A stretch of DNA of 64,000 bases from positions 124,001-188,000 of the forward strand of contig NZ_BJUA01000001.1 of assembly GCF_007989825.1 (NCBI RefSeq), given 5' to 3'. This DNA is from Cellulomonas persica. Its GTDB lineage: Bacteria > Actinomycetota > Actinomycetes > Actinomycetales > Cellulomonadaceae. The translations under genes and the position numbers were made by a program. The notes under the pieces were generated by a model, which saw only the letters and a program-made list of their open reading frames with translations, ran no database searches and had not been told where the DNA came from. Shown here piece after piece: positions 62,612 to 64,000 of the stretch (its first letter is position 1; each line of letters opens with the position of its first letter).

Positions 62612-63396
62612 GCGCGACGCCGGACCGCGGTACGACGGCCGGGTCGAGCCACCCGCTCGACGCGGTCGTCGTCGTCGCTATGCCCGTCGAGGCCGACGCG
62701 TTCGTCGCGGTCGCCGACGAGGCCGGTGCCCCCCAGGAGGCGCCGGCCGGTGCGGAGCACCGCGTCCTGACCCTCGCGGGTCGTCGCGTGCTGCTCGTAC
62801 GAGCAGGGATCGGGCTGGTCAACGCCGCCTCGGCCGCCGCCGTCGCGCTCGCCGCGCACCCCGCCTCGCTCCTCGTCAGCGGCGGCAGCGCGGGCGGGCT
62901 CGGCCTGGGCGTCCGCGTCGGTGACGTCGTCGTCGGCGACCAGCACGTGCACACCGGCGCCGACGCGCGTGCGTTCGGGTACGTGCTCGGGCAGGTGCCC
63001 GGCATGCCGGCGACGTACCCCGCGGACGCGACCGTGCGCACGATCGCGCTCGCGACGGCCGGCACGCTCGCGCCGTGGGCGACCGCACCCACGCAGGTGC
63101 GCGTGCTCGACGGCGACGTCGTCTCCGGCGACGTGTTCGTCGACGCCGAGCGCGTCGCCGGCGTGCGGGAGGCGTTCCCGCAGGCGCTCGCCACCGACAT
63201 GGAGTCGGCCGCGCTCGCGCAGGTCGCGCACCGGTTCGGTGTGCCGTTCCTCTCGGTGCGCGGGATCAGCGACCTGTGCAGCCCGGTCGAGGCGGGCGAG
63301 TTCGCGACGCACGTCGACGACGCCGCCGACCGGTCCGCGGTCGTCGTGCGCGAGACGTTGCGCGCCCTGGCGATGCACCCCGCGCCGGTCGTCTGA
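62608..63396 (+). CDS. mtnN: 5'-methylthioadenosine/S-adenosylhomocysteine nucleosidase
   Basis: 262 residues. It removes adenine from SAH and MTA, making the substrate of Lux[13 protein letters not shown] opens the fold; [10 protein letters not shown] binds substrate, [13 protein letters not shown] holds the catalytic Glu region, and VRGISDL the catalytic Asp. GTG 62608 overlaps the luxS stop (GTGA), so the two sequential enzymes are made together. Confidence 0.94.
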   Translation: MSATPDRGTTAGSSHPLDAVVVVAMPVEADAFVAVADEAGAPQEAPAGAEHRVLTLAGRRVLLVRAGIGLVNAASAAAVALAAHPASLLVSGGSAGGLGLGVRVGDVVVGDQHVHTGADARAFGYVLGQVPGMPATYPADATVRTIALATAGTLAPWATAPTQVRVLDGDVVSGDVFVDAERVAGVREAFPQALATDMESAALAQVAHRFGVPFLSVRGISDLCSPVEAGEFATHVDDAADRSAVVVRETLRALAMHPAPVV

Positions 63397-63434
63397 CGAG
63401 ACCCGTCACCCGGCCTCACCCGCACGGCGCTCGA

Positions 63435-63494
63435 TGCAGGAGTGGATGCAGGGTTGGTGCCTCGTGCGAGCACCGACCCTGCACTCGTCCTGCA
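63435..63494. promoter_or_regulatory. Nested inverted repeat between mtnN and the Hcp-like gene
   Basis: Three nested pairs: TGCAGGA with TCCTGCA (outer), TGCAGGGT with ACCCTGCA (middle), and GGTGC with GCACC (inner, loop CTCGTGCGA). It may be the mtnN terminator or a structured RNA. The rest of the 262-base gap shows no gene. Confidence 0.6.
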
Positions 63495-63658
63495 TGCACG
63501 CCCTCCGGGCGGCTTCGGGCGTCTCCGCGGGCGTCGGGTCGCCGATCTCACCCGGGGCGGGGCGTGTCGTTCCGGCCGCCACGGTGCCACGCTGGACGGG
63601 ACCCGCCCGCCGGGCAGGCGGTCGGGCGACGAGCGTCGGCACGAACGGGGGCACGACG

Positions 63659-64000
63659 ATGACGACGTACCTGCGACTGGAGTCGATCGACGGCGACGCC
63701 GCCTCGCGCGGCCACGAGAAGTGGATCGAGGTCGACAGCATCAGCTGGGGCGCAGCCGCGGCGACGAGCGCGGGCTCGGGTCGCGCGAGCGGCAGGGTCA
63801 CACCCGAGCCGCTGCGGCTCACCACCCGACCCGGGCGCCACTCCCCTGGCGTGCTCCGCGCGCTCCTCGACGGGACGAAGGTGCCCTCGGCACGCGTCGA
63901 GCGGACCGCCGGCGGCGAGCAGGAGGTCACCGTCGAGCGGTGGGAGCTCACCAACGCGCGCGTCGTCGCCCACACGCGCGACGTCGCCGACGACGCGGGG
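63659..64000 (+). CDS. Hcp-like (type VI tube family) protein, 5' part
   Basis: 114 residues visible; the frame runs off the window. MTTYLRLESIDGDAAS, then HEKWIEVDSISWGA, is the opening of Hcp-family beta-barrel proteins, and the following strands (PEPLRLTTRPG, VTVERWELTNARVV) fit. Actinobacteria lack canonical T6SS, so this is one of the stand-alone Hcp-like proteins; role unknown. ATG 63659 follows a G-run that may serve as ribosome-binding site. Confidence 0.75.
   Translation, partial: MTTYLRLESIDGDAASRGHEKWIEVDSISWGAAAATSAGSGRASGRVTPEPLRLTTRPGRHSPGVLRALLDGTKVPSARVERTAGGEQEVTVERWELTNARVVAHTRDVADDAG

Noticed and set aside
63406-63975. Minus-strand frame with Cys-rich CMQDEC...CIHSC end
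   Set aside because: The cysteines come from the inverted repeat at 63435-63494 and the frame opposes the Hcp-like gene.

Overview
This is a very high-GC, gene-dense chromosomal stretch from an actinobacterium, most likely a Cellulomonas-type member of Micrococcales. Reasons: strong G/C at third codon positions, frequent GTG starts, many ATGA/GTGA stop-start overlaps, actinobacterial families (DUF3039, DUF2017 beside ClpS, Orn, HbO-type globin), and a secreted cellulose-binding protein. The genus is inferred. I see no phage, insertion sequence, CRISPR array or rRNA.

Layout. 1-2.9 kb: phosphotransferase (PTS) genes, EIIA and EIIB on minus diverging from Enzyme I on plus; EIIC and HPr are not here. 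2.9-10.5 kb: HbO globin, TesB thioesterase, MMPL transporter, topoisomerase IB, SDR-DUF2867 protein, small thioesterase. 10.6-20.4 kb: two copies of a two-gene dynamin/YfjP-type GTPase module flanking EttA and a second SSB. 20.6-25.0 kb: four tRNAs (Arg-TCT, His-GTG, Lys-CTT, Leu-TAG) interleaved with oligoribonuclease, an ATP-grasp protein, a GroES-like protein and a BCP peroxiredoxin. 25.2-27.8 kb: CBM2 secreted protein, thioredoxin, degenerate Nudix protein. 27.9-33.9 kb (minus): ClpS-DUF2017, MurI, MBL hydrolase, RNase PH, RdgB and an ABC-F ATPase, mostly overlapping. 33.9-38.2 kb: nicotinate phosphoribosyltransferase, a tiny membrane protein, DUF3039 and a helicase.

38.2-44.7 kb (minus) is an amino-sugar locus: ROK repressor, lipoprotein binding protein, two permeases, ROK kinase and NagB. 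Together with the PTS genes it suggests two routes for N-acetylglucosamine or chito-oligosaccharide use. Pgi (45.3-47.0 kb) carries the hexose phosphate into glycolysis. 47.1-52.4 kb holds a copper nitrite reductase fused to a membrane module and a second cupredoxin, an NnrS-like membrane protein, a Cys-containing HTH regulator and a DUF2249 protein: a likely nitrite/NO response island. 52.6-59.8 kb: S4 protein, DUF72, YCII protein, a divergent membrane pyrophosphatase co-translated with a glycosyltransferase, and small unknowns. 59.8-64 kb: an OafA-like O-acyltransferase, luxS-mtnN (AI-2 synthesis and SAH recycling), and the start of an Hcp-like gene that runs off the window.

The best candidates for something under-described are the duplicated GTPase pairs around ettA/ssb, the NirK fusion with its regulator island, and the orphan Hcp-like gene. 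Start codons were chosen by overlap, ribosome-binding site and domain start; they are inferences unless the evidence says otherwise.
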